From positions 1-64,000 of the forward strand of contig JAPPOV010000021.1 in assembly GCA_028873595.1 (NCBI GenBank): DNA of 64,000 nucleotides. The letters are read 5' to 3'. This document shows, in pieces, positions 52,982 through 61,589 of this stretch (its first letter is position 1; each line of letters starts with the position of its first letter). Position numbers and translations under genes: made by a program. The notes beneath the pieces are model-generated. The model saw nothing but the letters and a program-made list of their open reading frames with translations. It ran no database searches and had not been told where the DNA came from. The stretch is from Gemmatimonadota bacterium. Lineage in GTDB: Bacteria > Gemmatimonadota > Gemmatimonadetes > Longimicrobiales > Gaopeijiaceae.

Positions 52982-54097
52982 GTGCGTTACTCACCCTTCC
53001 GCATGGAACGGTGGCAGTCCACCTACGAGCATCGCGTTGAGATCAACCTCTCGGAGAGCGGGGTTCACCCGCTCACCACGGACGAGCTCATCGAGCTCTC
53101 GGGGCGCGACGTCGACATTGGCTCGACCTTGCTCGGGTACGGTCAGTCCAACGGATCCGACGAGCTTCGCTCACTCATCGCGGGCCAGTACGATGGAGCG
53201 ACCGACGCGTCCGTGCTCGTCACTACAGGTGGGGCCGAGGCGAACTTCACCTGCTTCTGGCACCTCTTCGAGGGCGACGCGAAGGCCGCCATCGTGCTGC
53301 CTACATACGGTCAGGTCCCGGGGCTGCTCGAGTCATTCGGCAGCCGGCTGACCGGCGTGAACCTTCGGGAGGAGGACGGCTGGCAACCGGACCTCGAAGC
53401 GCTCGAAGCGGCCTTGGCCGACGGGGCCTCGTTCGTACTCATCACGAACCCCAACAATCCGACTGGCGCCTCTCTGACCCGCGCCTCGATGGATGCGATC
53501 GCCGAGATGACGGAGCGTCACGGGGCATGGATCCTCGCCGACGAGGTGTATGCCGGGGCGGAGAGTGGCGACACGCCCACGCCATCGTTCTGGGGAGCGC
53601 ACGATCGTGTCCTCGTGACCAACTCGCTCTCCAAGGCGTACGGACTGCCCGGCCTTCGCCTGGGATGGATCGTGGGTCCCGAGAACTTGATGGAGGCTCT
53701 TTGGGGACGAACCGACTACACGACCATTGCTCCAGCCTCGATCTCAGACCAGCTCGCGTGCATCGCGCTCGAGCCCGGCACCCGCGAGCGCATCGGTGCG
53801 CGCACGCGGGGCATCGTTCGAAAGAACCTCGGTGTGCTTGAAGACTGGATGTCTGCGCAGGAGGGTCTCTTCCGTTATCAGCCCCCCGACGCAGGCGCCA
53901 TTTGCTACACGCACTATGACGCACCGGTGAACTCCAGTGACTTCGCCGAAAAGCTTCGGGTCGAGAAGTCGGTGCTCGTGGTCCCTGGCGATCACTTTGG
54001 TATGGATCACTTCATTCGACTCGGCTTCGGGAATCCTGAACACGAATTATTGGAGGGACTGGGTCGAATTCGGGAAGCATTCGACGAGGTCGGGTGA
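52982..54097 (+). CDS. Class I/II PLP aminotransferase
   Basis: 371 residues. Fold type I aminotransferase: ITNPNNPTGASL, ILADEVYAG, PLP Lys in NSLSKAYGLPGLRLGW, and C-terminal IRLGFGNPEHELLEGL with the carboxylate Arg. Resembles the MocR/alanine-aspartate group, but the amino donor cannot be decided. GTG 52982 is chosen because AAGGAG lies six bases upstream. Its stop overlaps a GTG at 54094 of the downstream deacylase, so both are probably one operon, which hints at amino-acid catabolism. Confidence 0.9.
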   Translation: MRYSPFRMERWQSTYEHRVEINLSESGVHPLTTDELIELSGRDVDIGSTLLGYGQSNGSDELRSLIAGQYDGATDASVLVTTGGAEANFTCFWHLFEGDAKAAIVLPTYGQVPGLLESFGSRLTGVNLREEDGWQPDLEALEAALADGASFVLITNPNNPTGASLTRASMDAIAEMTERHGAWILADEVYAGAESGDTPTPSFWGAHDRVLVTNSLSKAYGLPGLRLGWIVGPENLMEALWGRTDYTTIAPASISDQLACIALEPGTRERIGARTRGIVRKNLGVLEDWMSAQEGLFRYQPPDAGAICYTHYDAPVNSSDFAEKLRVEKSVLVVPGDHFGMDHFIRLGFGNPEHELLEGLGRIREAFDEVG

Positions 54098-54102
54098 GCC
54101 CC

Positions 54103-55806
54103 ATGAAGCGCACCGTCCTGACCCTGGCTCTCGCCCTCGCCGTTGCTGCGCCGTCTGCCTCTGAAGCACAGGGCATCGAAGCGTTCGACATGCTCATCCA
54201 CGGTGGGCGCGTCCTCGACGGCACCGGCAATCCATGGTTCCGAGCCGATATCGGGGTGAGTGACGGCCGGATCGTAGCGGTCGGCATCCTGGACAACGCG
54301 AGGGCCGAGCGGGTGGTCGATGCTACAGGTCGCTATGTATCCCCGGGCTTCATCGACATCCATTCACACGCAGACGATGGGAGTGCCCGAATCGGCGGAT
54401 CGACGATCCGGACGGACTCTATTCACCGAAAGGCCGCGCCGAACGTCGTCTCTCAGGGCGTGACCACTGTTGTCGTGAACCATGACGGGCGTTCCCCGTG
54501 GCCGATTCGTGACCAACGCTCGATTCTCGAACGACAGGGCGTCGGCCCGAACGTCATGCTCATGGTCGGGCACGGCACGGTCCGCCGGGAAGTCATGGGC
54601 GACGATTTCCAGCGCCCGGCCACCGATGCCGAGGTACTTGAGATGCAGCGGCTCGTCCGCCAGGCCCTCGAGGAAGGTGCGATCGGGATGTCCGCCGGCC
54701 TTGAGTACGTCCCGGGCCGATGGAGCACGACCGACGAGGTAGCGCGCCTCGCAGAGGAACTCGTCGCCTTCGATGGCGTCTACATCTCGCACGAACGCTC
54801 AGAAGGTGCCGATCCGATGTGGTTCTGGCCGAGTCAGGACGATCCAGGCCCACCGACGCTCCAGGATGCAGTCATGGAGACGATCGAGATCGGACGTCAC
54901 TCCGGTGCACGCGTAGTCGCCTCCCACATCAAGGCGAAGGGCGCACATTTCTGGGGATCGAGCGGCAGCGCGATCCAGCTCATCCAGCGTGCTCGGGACG
55001 AGGGCGTCCGCGTGTGGGCAGACCAGTACCCGTACGCGACGAGCGGATCGGATGGAAACACGCGACTGATTCCCGCCTGGGCCACATTGTCACGGGATAT
55101 CGACGCGCCCCCGGCGGAGCAGCTCCGTATGGTGCTCGCAGACCCAGCCCGCAACGCAATGGTCCGCCAGGACATCCAGCACGAGATCCGACGCCGCGGC
55201 GGCGCCGACCGCGTCGTGATCTTCGAATATCCGCGTGAGGAGTGGGTCGGAAGGAACCTTCAGGAGGTCGCGAACGAGCGCGGTGTCGATCCAGTTCAGA
55301 TGGCCATCGACCTCCAGCTCGAAGGTGACCCGGAGCGCCGGGGAGGCGGCCGACTGCGCGGCTTCTCGATGTCAGAGCTCGACGTCGAGAACTATGCGGC
55401 CCAGCCGTGGGTGGCTACGGCATCCGACGGAGGCATCGCCGTCGAGTCGGACGGCTCCGTGCACCCGCGCTACTACGGGACCTTTCCCCGCAAGATTCGG
55501 CGGTATGCCATGACCGCCGGGGCACTCTCCGTCGAGGCGGCGATCCGCTCGCAGACGTCTCTGCCTGCACGGATCATGGGACTCCCGGACCGGGGTGAGA
55601 TCCGCGTGGGGAACTGGGCCGACCTCGTCGTCTTCGACATGGCGACCATCACAGACGAAGCGACGTTCTTCGAGCCGCACCAGCACGCGAGCGGCATCGA
55701 CCACGTCATCGTGAACGGTGAGTTCGCCGTGAAAGACGGACAAATCCTCTACACCCTCCCGGGGCAAGTCATCGCGTCGCAGCGCGGAGGGCGGCCGGGG
55801 AGCTGA
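54103..55806 (+). CDS. Secreted N-acyl-D-amino-acid deacylase-like amidohydrolase
   Basis: 567 residues. Signal (VLTLALALAVAAPSASEAQ). Amidohydrolase superfamily: MLIHGGRVLDGTGNPW, PGFIDIHSHADDG (metal HxH), ISHERSEGAD and SHIKAKGAHFW (metal His), ATASDGGIAVES (catalytic Asp) and HPRYYGTFPRKIR. As in the fusion protein at 25661-28192, the family Cys is replaced (VVNHDGRSPW). ATG 54103 follows a GGGTGAG site; a GTG at 54094 overlaps the aminotransferase stop. It would free D-amino acids (or related acyl-amides), which the upstream aminotransferase might then use. Confidence 0.88.
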   Translation: MKRTVLTLALALAVAAPSASEAQGIEAFDMLIHGGRVLDGTGNPWFRADIGVSDGRIVAVGILDNARAERVVDATGRYVSPGFIDIHSHADDGSARIGGSTIRTDSIHRKAAPNVVSQGVTTVVVNHDGRSPWPIRDQRSILERQGVGPNVMLMVGHGTVRREVMGDDFQRPATDAEVLEMQRLVRQALEEGAIGMSAGLEYVPGRWSTTDEVARLAEELVAFDGVYISHERSEGADPMWFWPSQDDPGPPTLQDAVMETIEIGRHSGARVVASHIKAKGAHFWGSSGSAIQLIQRARDEGVRVWADQYPYATSGSDGNTRLIPAWATLSRDIDAPPAEQLRMVLADPARNAMVRQDIQHEIRRRGGADRVVIFEYPREEWVGRNLQEVANERGVDPVQMAIDLQLEGDPERRGGGRLRGFSMSELDVENYAAQPWVATASDGGIAVESDGSVHPRYYGTFPRKIRRYAMTAGALSVEAAIRSQTSLPARIMGLPDRGEIRVGNWADLVVFDMATITDEATFFEPHQHASGIDHVIVNGEFAVKDGQILYTLPGQVIASQRGGRPGS

Positions 55807-55857
55807 CCCGCCCGCACACCTGGCCACACCTGTCGATCGCAACCTGGTGCGACCCGT

Positions 55858-56202
55858 CTAAAGAAGTGCCCGCACGTTTTCGATCGGACGGCCCAACACC
55901 GCCCGCTTCCCCTTCACGATGATCGGTCGCTGGAGCAGACCCGGGTGCTCGACGATCGCGGAGATGACGGCTTCGTCGTCGACGGCTTCATCATCGAGCC
56001 CCAGGTCGCGATACGCTTTGTCACGCTTCCTCAGGACATCCCGGGGAGACAAGTCGCCTTTGGACAGGACGTCTCGCAGCGTGGCTTCGTCGAGAGAATC
56101 GACGAAGTAGTCCACGCGATCGAAATCGACTCCTTCTTCTTCGAGAAGCTTCACGAGCTTCCGGCACGTCGTTCAGGTGGGTTTCTCGTAGACGGTCAGC
56201 AC
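55858..56202 (-). CDS. ArsC/Spx-family redox protein with in-frame TGA: probable selenoprotein (UxxC)
   Basis: Read from GTG 56202 the frame gives MLTVYEKPT-U-TTCRKLVKL, where the U is a TGA at 56173-56175. The ArsC/YffB/Spx family has a Cys here (KPTCTTCRK), so Sec10 and Cys13 form a UxxC in place of CxxC. Downstream sequence is intact and family-like to the end: VDYFVDSLDEATLRDVL and RPIIVKGKRAVLGRP. Total 114 residues, the usual length. Conventional calling would start at the GTG at 56154 and lose the active site. A bacterial-type SECIS hairpin follows the TGA. Roles in the family include thiol-dependent arsenate reduction and redox regulation; which applies is unknown. Alternatives: a TGC-to-TGA sequencing error, or a nonsense mutation. 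Confidence 0.75.
56145..56175 (-). promoter_or_regulatory. Candidate bacterial SECIS element after the in-frame TGA
   Basis: On the minus strand the TGA (56175-56173) is followed by 11 bases, then GAAGCT, the loop CGTGA and the exact complement AGCTTC (56161-56145). The apical loop starts 17 bases after the TGA and has G as its second base. Both fit the published bacterial SECIS rule of a small loop with an early G some 16-37 bases downstream of the UGA. The hairpin lies inside the coding frame, as in bacteria. Confidence 0.6.
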
Positions 56203-56361
56203 AGCAGCACCCGTTGGATCGATGGACGGTGGAGACACGCGTAAGCTAGTTCGGGAACAGGACGACGCGACCCGTAGGAGAGTCCCCGACAGCGACTCGA
56301 TCTCGAGGGAGGCATCTTGGATCGGGAGCAGACAGCCGACCCGCGATCGGTGCGAGATTGG

Positions 56362-57030
56362 TCAGCGACTGACCGGCTCAATCAGTCCGGCATCGTCCTC
56401 CCCGGGCTTGTTCACCCGAGGGCTGACGACATGGCTTACGAAGGTCCCATCCGGCGGCACACCGACCAGTGCACGAACCACGTCCTCCGGCGCCTCACGA
56501 TCCAGCCACGTCGCTCGATCAGGCCCGGCGATCACGGCTGGCATTCGATCGTGGATCGAGCGCACATCACCGTTCGCGGCAGTCGTGAGGATCGTGAACG
56601 TGTAGAGTGTCGTCCGCCCGGGCCGTTGCCAGCGTTCCCAGAGACCCGCGAACGACACCACACCGCCGGTCGCGGGATGGATCCAGAACGGTGTCTTGGC
56701 GCCACCCCCGGGCGGCGTATGCCACTCGTAGAATCCGTCTGCAGGCACCAGGCAGCGCCGACGTGCAAACGCCTCCCGGAACGACGGCTTCCTCGGTGCC
56801 GACTCAGCCCGTGCATTGATGAAGCCCCGCCCCGGCTCGTCCATCCAGGTCGGTACGAGCCCCCACGTCAGCAGCCCCATGCGTCGCCCCCTGGTATCTT
56901 CGGCCACGACCGGTGCGAGCTGGCCGGGGGCGAGATTGAAGCGCGCATGCCACTCGAAGCCTAGCGAGGGCACACCGAACGCTTCGACCAGCTCCGACGG
57001 GGGCGTAGCGAGCGTATAGCGGCCGCACAT
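56362..57030 (-). CDS. SRAP / YedK-HMCES-family abasic-site protein
   Basis: 222 residues. Starts MCGRYTLATPP: Cys2 is the residue that crosslinks abasic sites in ssDNA. Family residues are visible in FINARAES (Asn/Arg), GFYEWHTP (Glu), and SIHDRMPAVI (His). It protects abasic sites at replication forks. Start ATG 57030 must be used to expose Cys2. Four bases after the aspartoacylase-like stop; last gene of a five-gene operon. The 159 bases beyond its end hold no further gene. Confidence 0.95.
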   Translation of the reverse strand: MCGRYTLATPPSELVEAFGVPSLGFEWHARFNLAPGQLAPVVAEDTRGRRMGLLTWGLVPTWMDEPGRGFINARAESAPRKPSFREAFARRRCLVPADGFYEWHTPPGGGAKTPFWIHPATGGVVSFAGLWERWQRPGRTTLYTFTILTTAANGDVRSIHDRMPAVIAGPDRATWLDREAPEDVVRALVGVPPDGTFVSHVVSPRVNKPGEDDAGLIEPVSR

Positions 57031-57033
57031 GGG

Positions 57034-58248
57034 TCAATCCGATCCGAGCGGAGTCCCCAGAGAGGTCGGAGCGGGCGGCTCGCTCAGATATCGGCTCTCG
57101 TCGAAACGTCTGCGACGCATCCGCAGCGACGAGCCCGCGTCCTCCAACTGACGGAAACCCAGCAGGTGGAAAAGCTGGCGGGCGAAGAAGCGCGCGACCC
57201 TCTTGTTGACCACGACCTCGTCCTTCGAACCCGCGACTCGGACAACACCTGGGAGCCAGAACGCGACGCGCGAGAGTCCGACCCGGCGCATGACATGGGA
57301 AACACCCATCCAGAACGCAGGGAATTCGCGCACAAGGAAGAAGCCGTCCTCCCCCTGCTCCTGATAGAGCGGCATCAGAAGCCGCCCGTGCTCGGAAACG
57401 GTGACCTCACCGCGGTTGTCATCAGCGACGATGTCCCCGGCCCGGACACTCTGAAAATTCAGGTATCCCGGCCTCATCTCGAAGCCATCCCCATCCACGA
57501 CGTCGCGCTTGTAGCGCATCTCCAGCGCTCGAGGCAGATGGCCCGCATCCCTGCGCAGTCGTTCGCGTGCCTCGGCCGCTTCGGGAACGAGTCGCTCGGG
57601 CAGGAGCCCTGCAGACATGATCGCGATCCAGAGCGCTGCCTCCGCCCGATCGATCGCTTCCGGCTCGTCGTGCTGACCGGTCTCCACGGTAAGCGCAACG
57701 ACTCCATTCTCGCTCAGGAGGTTCAAGAGCGTGCCGTCGACCAACTCCTCAAGACCGAAGATCATGGGAATCGGAACCTTCGCAGCGAACGCACGGTGTG
57801 GGAGCGAGTCGGTAAACGCAGAGAAAATCCCACCCGGCCCCGACGTCGTGTGAAGGTCGAGCGCGTACACCGGACCTCGCGCATCGCGCAGCACGTTCTC
57901 GATTTCTTCGAGTAGCTCCACCTGCTCCACGTCTTCGACCGAGGCTCCCGCCAAACCATCGCCGCGGAGCTGCTCCAGCCGATCCCGCGTCCACGCACGA
58001 TTCAGGTCACGATCCACGAAGCGTTGTCCCACCTCGAGCGCCGTCATGTTCCCGGCTAACGCGACAAGAGAACCTTCGAGAGCGCCCCGCCGACGCTCGA
58101 GAGAGGCCAATACTCGACGCACCGCGTGCACGCCGGCAGGCTCGTTCCCGTGGATCCCGGCGACACACAGAAGGGTCGGCCCTCCGGCCGGGCCTGCAAC
58201 CTTGCCGATCAGACGCTCCTCCACCGCGGCTCCCAGGCCCGCGTCCAT
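57034..58248 (-). CDS. Succinylglutamate desuccinylase/aspartoacylase-family zinc hydrolase
   Basis: 404 residues. AstE/AspA M14-like fold: zinc ligands in CVAGIHGNEPAG (His, Glu) and YALDLHTTSG (His), VDRDLNRAW for substrate Arg/Asn contacts, TVETGQHDEP with the catalytic Glu. The long C-terminal domain (~200-404) is beta-rich. It hydrolyses N-acyl amino acids or peptide-like amides in the cytoplasm. ATG 58248 has GGGG upstream; a TTG at 58266 overlapping the previous stop is possible. It lies directly after a GCS2-type ligase, so its substrate may be a gamma-glutamyl or related conjugate (inference). Confidence 0.85.
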   Translation of the reverse strand: MDAGLGAAVEERLIGKVAGPAGGPTLLCVAGIHGNEPAGVHAVRRVLASLERRRGALEGSLVALAGNMTALEVGQRFVDRDLNRAWTRDRLEQLRGDGLAGASVEDVEQVELLEEIENVLRDARGPVYALDLHTTSGPGGIFSAFTDSLPHRAFAAKVPIPMIFGLEELVDGTLLNLLSENGVVALTVETGQHDEPEAIDRAEAALWIAIMSAGLLPERLVPEAAEARERLRRDAGHLPRALEMRYKRDVVDGDGFEMRPGYLNFQSVRAGDIVADDNRGEVTVSEHGRLLMPLYQEQGEDGFFLVREFPAFWMGVSHVMRRVGLSRVAFWLPGVVRVAGSKDEVVVNKRVARFFARQLFHLLGFRQLEDAGSSLRMRRRRFDESRYLSEPPAPTSLGTPLGSD

Positions 58249-58262
58249 GACTGCCCCGGTCG

Positions 58263-60182
58263 TCAACTCGTGCGGCTCAGTCGATCGTGCAGGAGATCGT
58301 ATGCCAACGGCATGAAATCGCGCTCGCTCACGATCCCAACGAGCTTGCCGTCGGACACGACGGGCAGCACGGAGACTCGGTGCTGCCGCATGAGGTCAAT
58401 CGCATCGAGCGTGGGTGTTTCGGGCGCGACAGAGGTCGGATTTCGCTCCATGATCGTGCTCACCGCCGGCGCACGATCGGTCTCAGGGGCGAAGCCCTCG
58501 GACATCAGTCGAAGAACCGATCGGTACGATACAAGGCCAACGAGCTCGTGAGCGTCGTCCTCGACGAGAACATGTCTTATCTGCTTCCGGTCCATCATGA
58601 ACGCAACCATATCGACGAGTTCTTCCTCGTGCACCGTGAAGAGCTGCGTCGTCATCAACTGCTCGACCTTTTCGTAATTCAGACGCCAGCCTCCTGCCTC
58701 TCGGATGTCCACGTCGTCCCACTCGTGAACGGGCTTCCCTTTCTTTTCGCGGGAGATCGTGCCCGACGTAATCGCCGCAAGCCGCTCCGACCGCGTGCCC
58801 TGGTCGCCCATTTCGCGCAAAGAGCGCATCATCCAGCGTGACCCCGTCGTACCCGATTCGACCCTCTCGTGAATGATCCCGAGGTAGCGGTCGATGTCGT
58901 TCGGATTCACTCCCGCTTCCCTGAGCCCGGAACGCGCGATGGGCAGAGCCTCATCCAGGACCAGTTCGGAGGCGCTCCGTGTGGCCCCATCGGGCCACCG
59001 AAACCCCGCCTTGAGTCCATTGCGAGCGGCAGCAAGGAAATTCGACTTGGCCTCCATGAAGTCAATTCTCTCGCGGACGTCTCCGTACTCCGCGGCTGCA
59101 CCGAGGACATAGCCGACCCAGAACGCCGCGTTGGCGACTTCGTCGAGGATCGTGGGCCCTGAGGGAATGACACGACATTCGATACGCAAATGCGGTTTAC
59201 CCCCACCCACGCCATAGCACGGGCGATTCCACCGGTACACGGTTCCATTGTGCAGGCAGAACGCCTGCAGAGAGGGCACCTCACCGCGGTCCAGGAGCTC
59301 GATGGGGTCCTCTGTGACCTCGCGGGTGAGGAGCACACGGAACCTGGCGATGTCTTCCTGCACGAGGTCCTGCACGCCACGTTCGACCCAGCGCTCACCG
59401 AAGCGAACGCGGGGCGAGAGGTCTCGCAGCTGTACGGTCCCCGCACGTGTGTCGATCGACTGCTGGAAGAGTGCGATCCGTGTCTCGTGCCAGAGATGAC
59501 GTCCGAAAAGAAGTGGTGAGTTTACGGCCGCCGCCATGACCGGCGCCGTCACGACCTGCACCACATTGTAGACGTGTGCGAACTCGTCCGGTTCGACTTG
59601 AAGGTGGACCTGGAAACTGGTGTTGCACGACTCGAGCATGACGGAGTCATGTTCGGTATACAACTCGTCTGCCCCCTGAATCCGTAGCTTGTACGGCTCG
59701 CCGGCGCGGGCCTTCGAGAAGGCCTCATTCAGGGCGTAATAGCGAGCCCGAGGCGTGATGTTGTCCAGGGTGACATCGGACTTCGACAGGGTCGGCAGGA
59801 TACCGGTTAGTGCGATCTCCGTGCCGAACCCACGCGCGACATCGCGCGCGTGAGTGACCAGTTCCTCGATGCGCGCCTGCAGATCCGAAAAACAGCGACC
59901 CTCCAGTTCACGCGGCTCTACGTTCGCCTCGAGGTTGTACAGTGCAAGCTCAGTGGTGAACGGACCGTCCAGCTTCTCCAGTACCTCGAGCGCCGTCGAA
60001 GCGGGCCGCCAGGCCTCGTTGACGAGGAACAGCTCCTGCTCGGCGCCGATCCGACGAATACCCGTCTCGAACAGCCCCTCCGCGAGCATCCGTTCGAGCG
60101 CCTGATAATCGCGCAGCAGTGCCTTGGAAAAGGCGCGAACCTGAGCAGGTGTCTGAGCCTGCCCCGATACGTCCTGGCCCAC
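58263..60182 (-). CDS. Glutamate-cysteine ligase family (GCS2) protein fused to a CBS-domain pair
   Basis: 639 residues. The GCS2 carboxylate-amine ligase domain (~30-480) shows RIGAEQELFLV, ILPTLSKSDVTLDNITP, MLESCNTSFQVHLQ and LRIECRVIPSGPT. At ~500-639 there are two CBS domains (DMVAFMMDRKQIRHVLVEDD; HRVSVLPVVSDGKLVGIVSERD). CBS pairs bind adenosyl nucleotides and would give energy-state control over a ligase that uses ATP. It probably forms gamma-glutamylcysteine or a related dipeptide. GTG 60182 with GGAGGAAC just upstream. Fourteen bases after the nitroreductase-fold gene. Confidence 0.88.
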   Translation of the reverse strand: MGQDVSGQAQTPAQVRAFSKALLRDYQALERMLAEGLFETGIRRIGAEQELFLVNEAWRPASTALEVLEKLDGPFTTELALYNLEANVEPRELEGRCFSDLQARIEELVTHARDVARGFGTEIALTGILPTLSKSDVTLDNITPRARYYALNEAFSKARAGEPYKLRIQGADELYTEHDSVMLESCNTSFQVHLQVEPDEFAHVYNVVQVVTAPVMAAAVNSPLLFGRHLWHETRIALFQQSIDTRAGTVQLRDLSPRVRFGERWVERGVQDLVQEDIARFRVLLTREVTEDPIELLDRGEVPSLQAFCLHNGTVYRWNRPCYGVGGGKPHLRIECRVIPSGPTILDEVANAAFWVGYVLGAAAEYGDVRERIDFMEAKSNFLAAARNGLKAGFRWPDGATRSASELVLDEALPIARSGLREAGVNPNDIDRYLGIIHERVESGTTGSRWMMRSLREMGDQGTRSERLAAITSGTISREKKGKPVHEWDDVDIREAGGWRLNYEKVEQLMTTQLFTVHEEELVDMVAFMMDRKQIRHVLVEDDAHELVGLVSYRSVLRLMSEGFAPETDRAPAVSTIMERNPTSVAPETPTLDAIDLMRQHRVSVLPVVSDGKLVGIVSERDFMPLAYDLLHDRLSRTS

Positions 60183-60196
60183 GTTCCTCCTCTGAT

Positions 60197-60871
60197 CTAC
60201 TCGATGAAGACCGAGATTTCCTCGATCGGCTTCTTCGTGATGTCGGGCACCATGGCGTCATCATCCGGATAGCCCACAACAAGAATCAGGAACGGGCGTT
60301 CATTCTCCGGGCGACCAACGAGGTCATTGAGAAACTTCATGGGGGAGGGTGTGTGCGTCAGCGTAACGAGTCCCGCGTGATGCAGGGCGGTAATGAGCAT
60401 GCCGGTGGCAATGCCCACGGACTCGGTGACATAGTAGTTCTTCGTCTTGGAGCCGTCTTCCTGCCGCCCGTAGCTCTCGGCGAAGACGACAATCAGCCAG
60501 GGCGCGCGCTCCAGGAACGGCTTGTGTTCATCCGTGCCCAAATGTTCGAGCGCATCGAGCCACTCCTGAGGTGCCTTGCCGCCCTTGTAAAAGGCGACTT
60601 CTTCGACCTCCGCTTCTTTCCGGATCTGCGCCTTGATTTCAGGATCTCCCACAACCACGAAACGCCAGGGCTGACGGTTCGCACCGTTGGGCGCGGTTCC
60701 CGCCGCGAGCAGACAGTCCTCGATGACCTCTCTGGGGACCGGACGAGGGGAGAAATCCCGCACAGTTCGACGCCGCCGCATCGTTTCGAGAAACTCTCGA
60801 GCGGCACGTTTCATGTCCTCTTCCGGGAGTTCCTGAAACGTCTCCAGAGGAATGAAGTCGGCTCTTGGCAT
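60197..60871 (-). CDS. Iodotyrosine-dehalogenase-like flavoprotein (nitroreductase superfamily)
   Basis: 224 residues. The FMN site [33 protein letters not shown] and [15 protein letters not shown] are shared with iodotyrosine deiodinase (IYD). An EVAFY segment followed by Lys 22 residues later ([14 protein letters not shown]) fits the IYD E-x3-Y...K lid that grips halotyrosine zwitterions. The C-terminus [18 protein letters not shown] is also IYD-like. Reductive dehalogenation of halotyrosines is the best guess. A general nitroreductase is the alternative. It overlaps no neighbour but is 14 bases before the GCS2 start. Confidence 0.8.
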   Translation of the reverse strand: MPRADFIPLETFQELPEEDMKRAAREFLETMRRRRTVRDFSPRPVPREVIEDCLLAAGTAPNGANRQPWRFVVVGDPEIKAQIRKEAEVEEVAFYKGGKAPQEWLDALEHLGTDEHKPFLERAPWLIVVFAESYGRQEDGSKTKNYYVTESVGIATGMLITALHHAGLVTLTHTPSPMKFLNDLVGRPENERPFLILVVGYPDDDAMVPDITKKPIEEISVFIE

Positions 60872-60882
60872 ACGTGTGAGGG

Positions 60883-61413
60883 TCAGCGCTTGAGTCGCGC
60901 GTATAGTTCGACGTAGGAGCCGAAGGACCCGGTTCGGCCCAGAACCCGTTCGGCAGGAATGCCGAGAGATTGCGAAATCAGGCGCACATTCACCAGCCCA
61001 ACGACATCCTCATCGCTCAACGCGATGATGCTCCAGCGGGCAACCGGCGTGCTCCGATAGGCCTCGTACACACGCTCCAGCGCCCCCGCCGATACGTCGT
61101 CCGCTGCTGGCACATGGAGCGCCGACGGCCCGACGCGGTAGCGCGTCGCGAGCGTAGCCCAGCTCTGGCCGGCCTCCCTGAGTGCCACAAGTGCCTCGGG
61201 GGACACGCCACTTCGTCGCGCCATGAAGAGGACGACTGGAATCTCCTGGGCCGGGATCTCCCACTCGCTCAGGATGGCGACTTCGCTGGACGGGAGATTG
61301 AAGAAGCGTGCGACGGCCTCGAAATATTCCGCGCGCGCAGCCGGGGAAGCCTGAGCGGCCAGGGGTGCAACCGAAGCCACGAAGAACGTCATAAGGATGA
61401 GCGCGCGCCGCAT
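60883..61413 (-). CDS. Secreted helical protein of unknown function
   Basis: 176 residues. Signal ([17 protein letters not shown]). The mature protein is helical with repeats resembling two short helical pairs ([37 protein letters not shown]), with no recognised family. ATG 61413; a GGAGG lies upstream at a long spacing. First gene of a five-gene operon ahead of the IYD-like enzyme, from which it is separated by 11 bases. The divergent spacer to the STAS-like gene carries a sigma-54-like site. Confidence 0.7.
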   Translation of the reverse strand: MRRALILMTFFVASVAPLAAQASPAARAEYFEAVARFFNLPSSEVAILSEWEIPAQEIPVVLFMARRSGVSPEALVALREAGQSWATLATRYRVGPSALHVPAADDVSAGALERVYEAYRSTPVARWSIIALSDEDVVGLVNVRLISQSLGIPAERVLGRTGSFGSYVELYARLKR

Positions 61414-61519
61414 CAAGCCGGATCCAACCTCCGGAAAGAGAGTCTCGCTCAAAGTATGCAGTCGCCGGTTCGAGGGCACCAGATCGTGCCAACATGGCAG
61501 GAACCGTGCGAAGACGACG

Positions 61520-61534
61520 TGGCACGACTCTTGA
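61520..61534 (+). promoter_or_regulatory. Sigma-54-like promoter before the STAS-like gene
   Basis: TGGCACGACTCTTGA keeps the TGGCACG -24 half and the GG-N10-G spacing of the sigma-54 consensus; the last base of the -12 is A instead of C (TTGA for TTGC). It lies 56 bases before the ATG at 61590. It may be functional, but a change in the -12 GC weakens the case. Confidence 0.3.
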
Positions 61535-61589
61535 AGTATCAAAGGGCACGCCTCGATGTGGAGTATGAATGAACCGATGGGAGGCAGCG

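Noticed and set aside
55858-56154. ArsC-like gene starting at GTG 56154
   Set aside because: This start removes the conserved N-terminal strand and CxxC; the in-frame TGA reading restores both.
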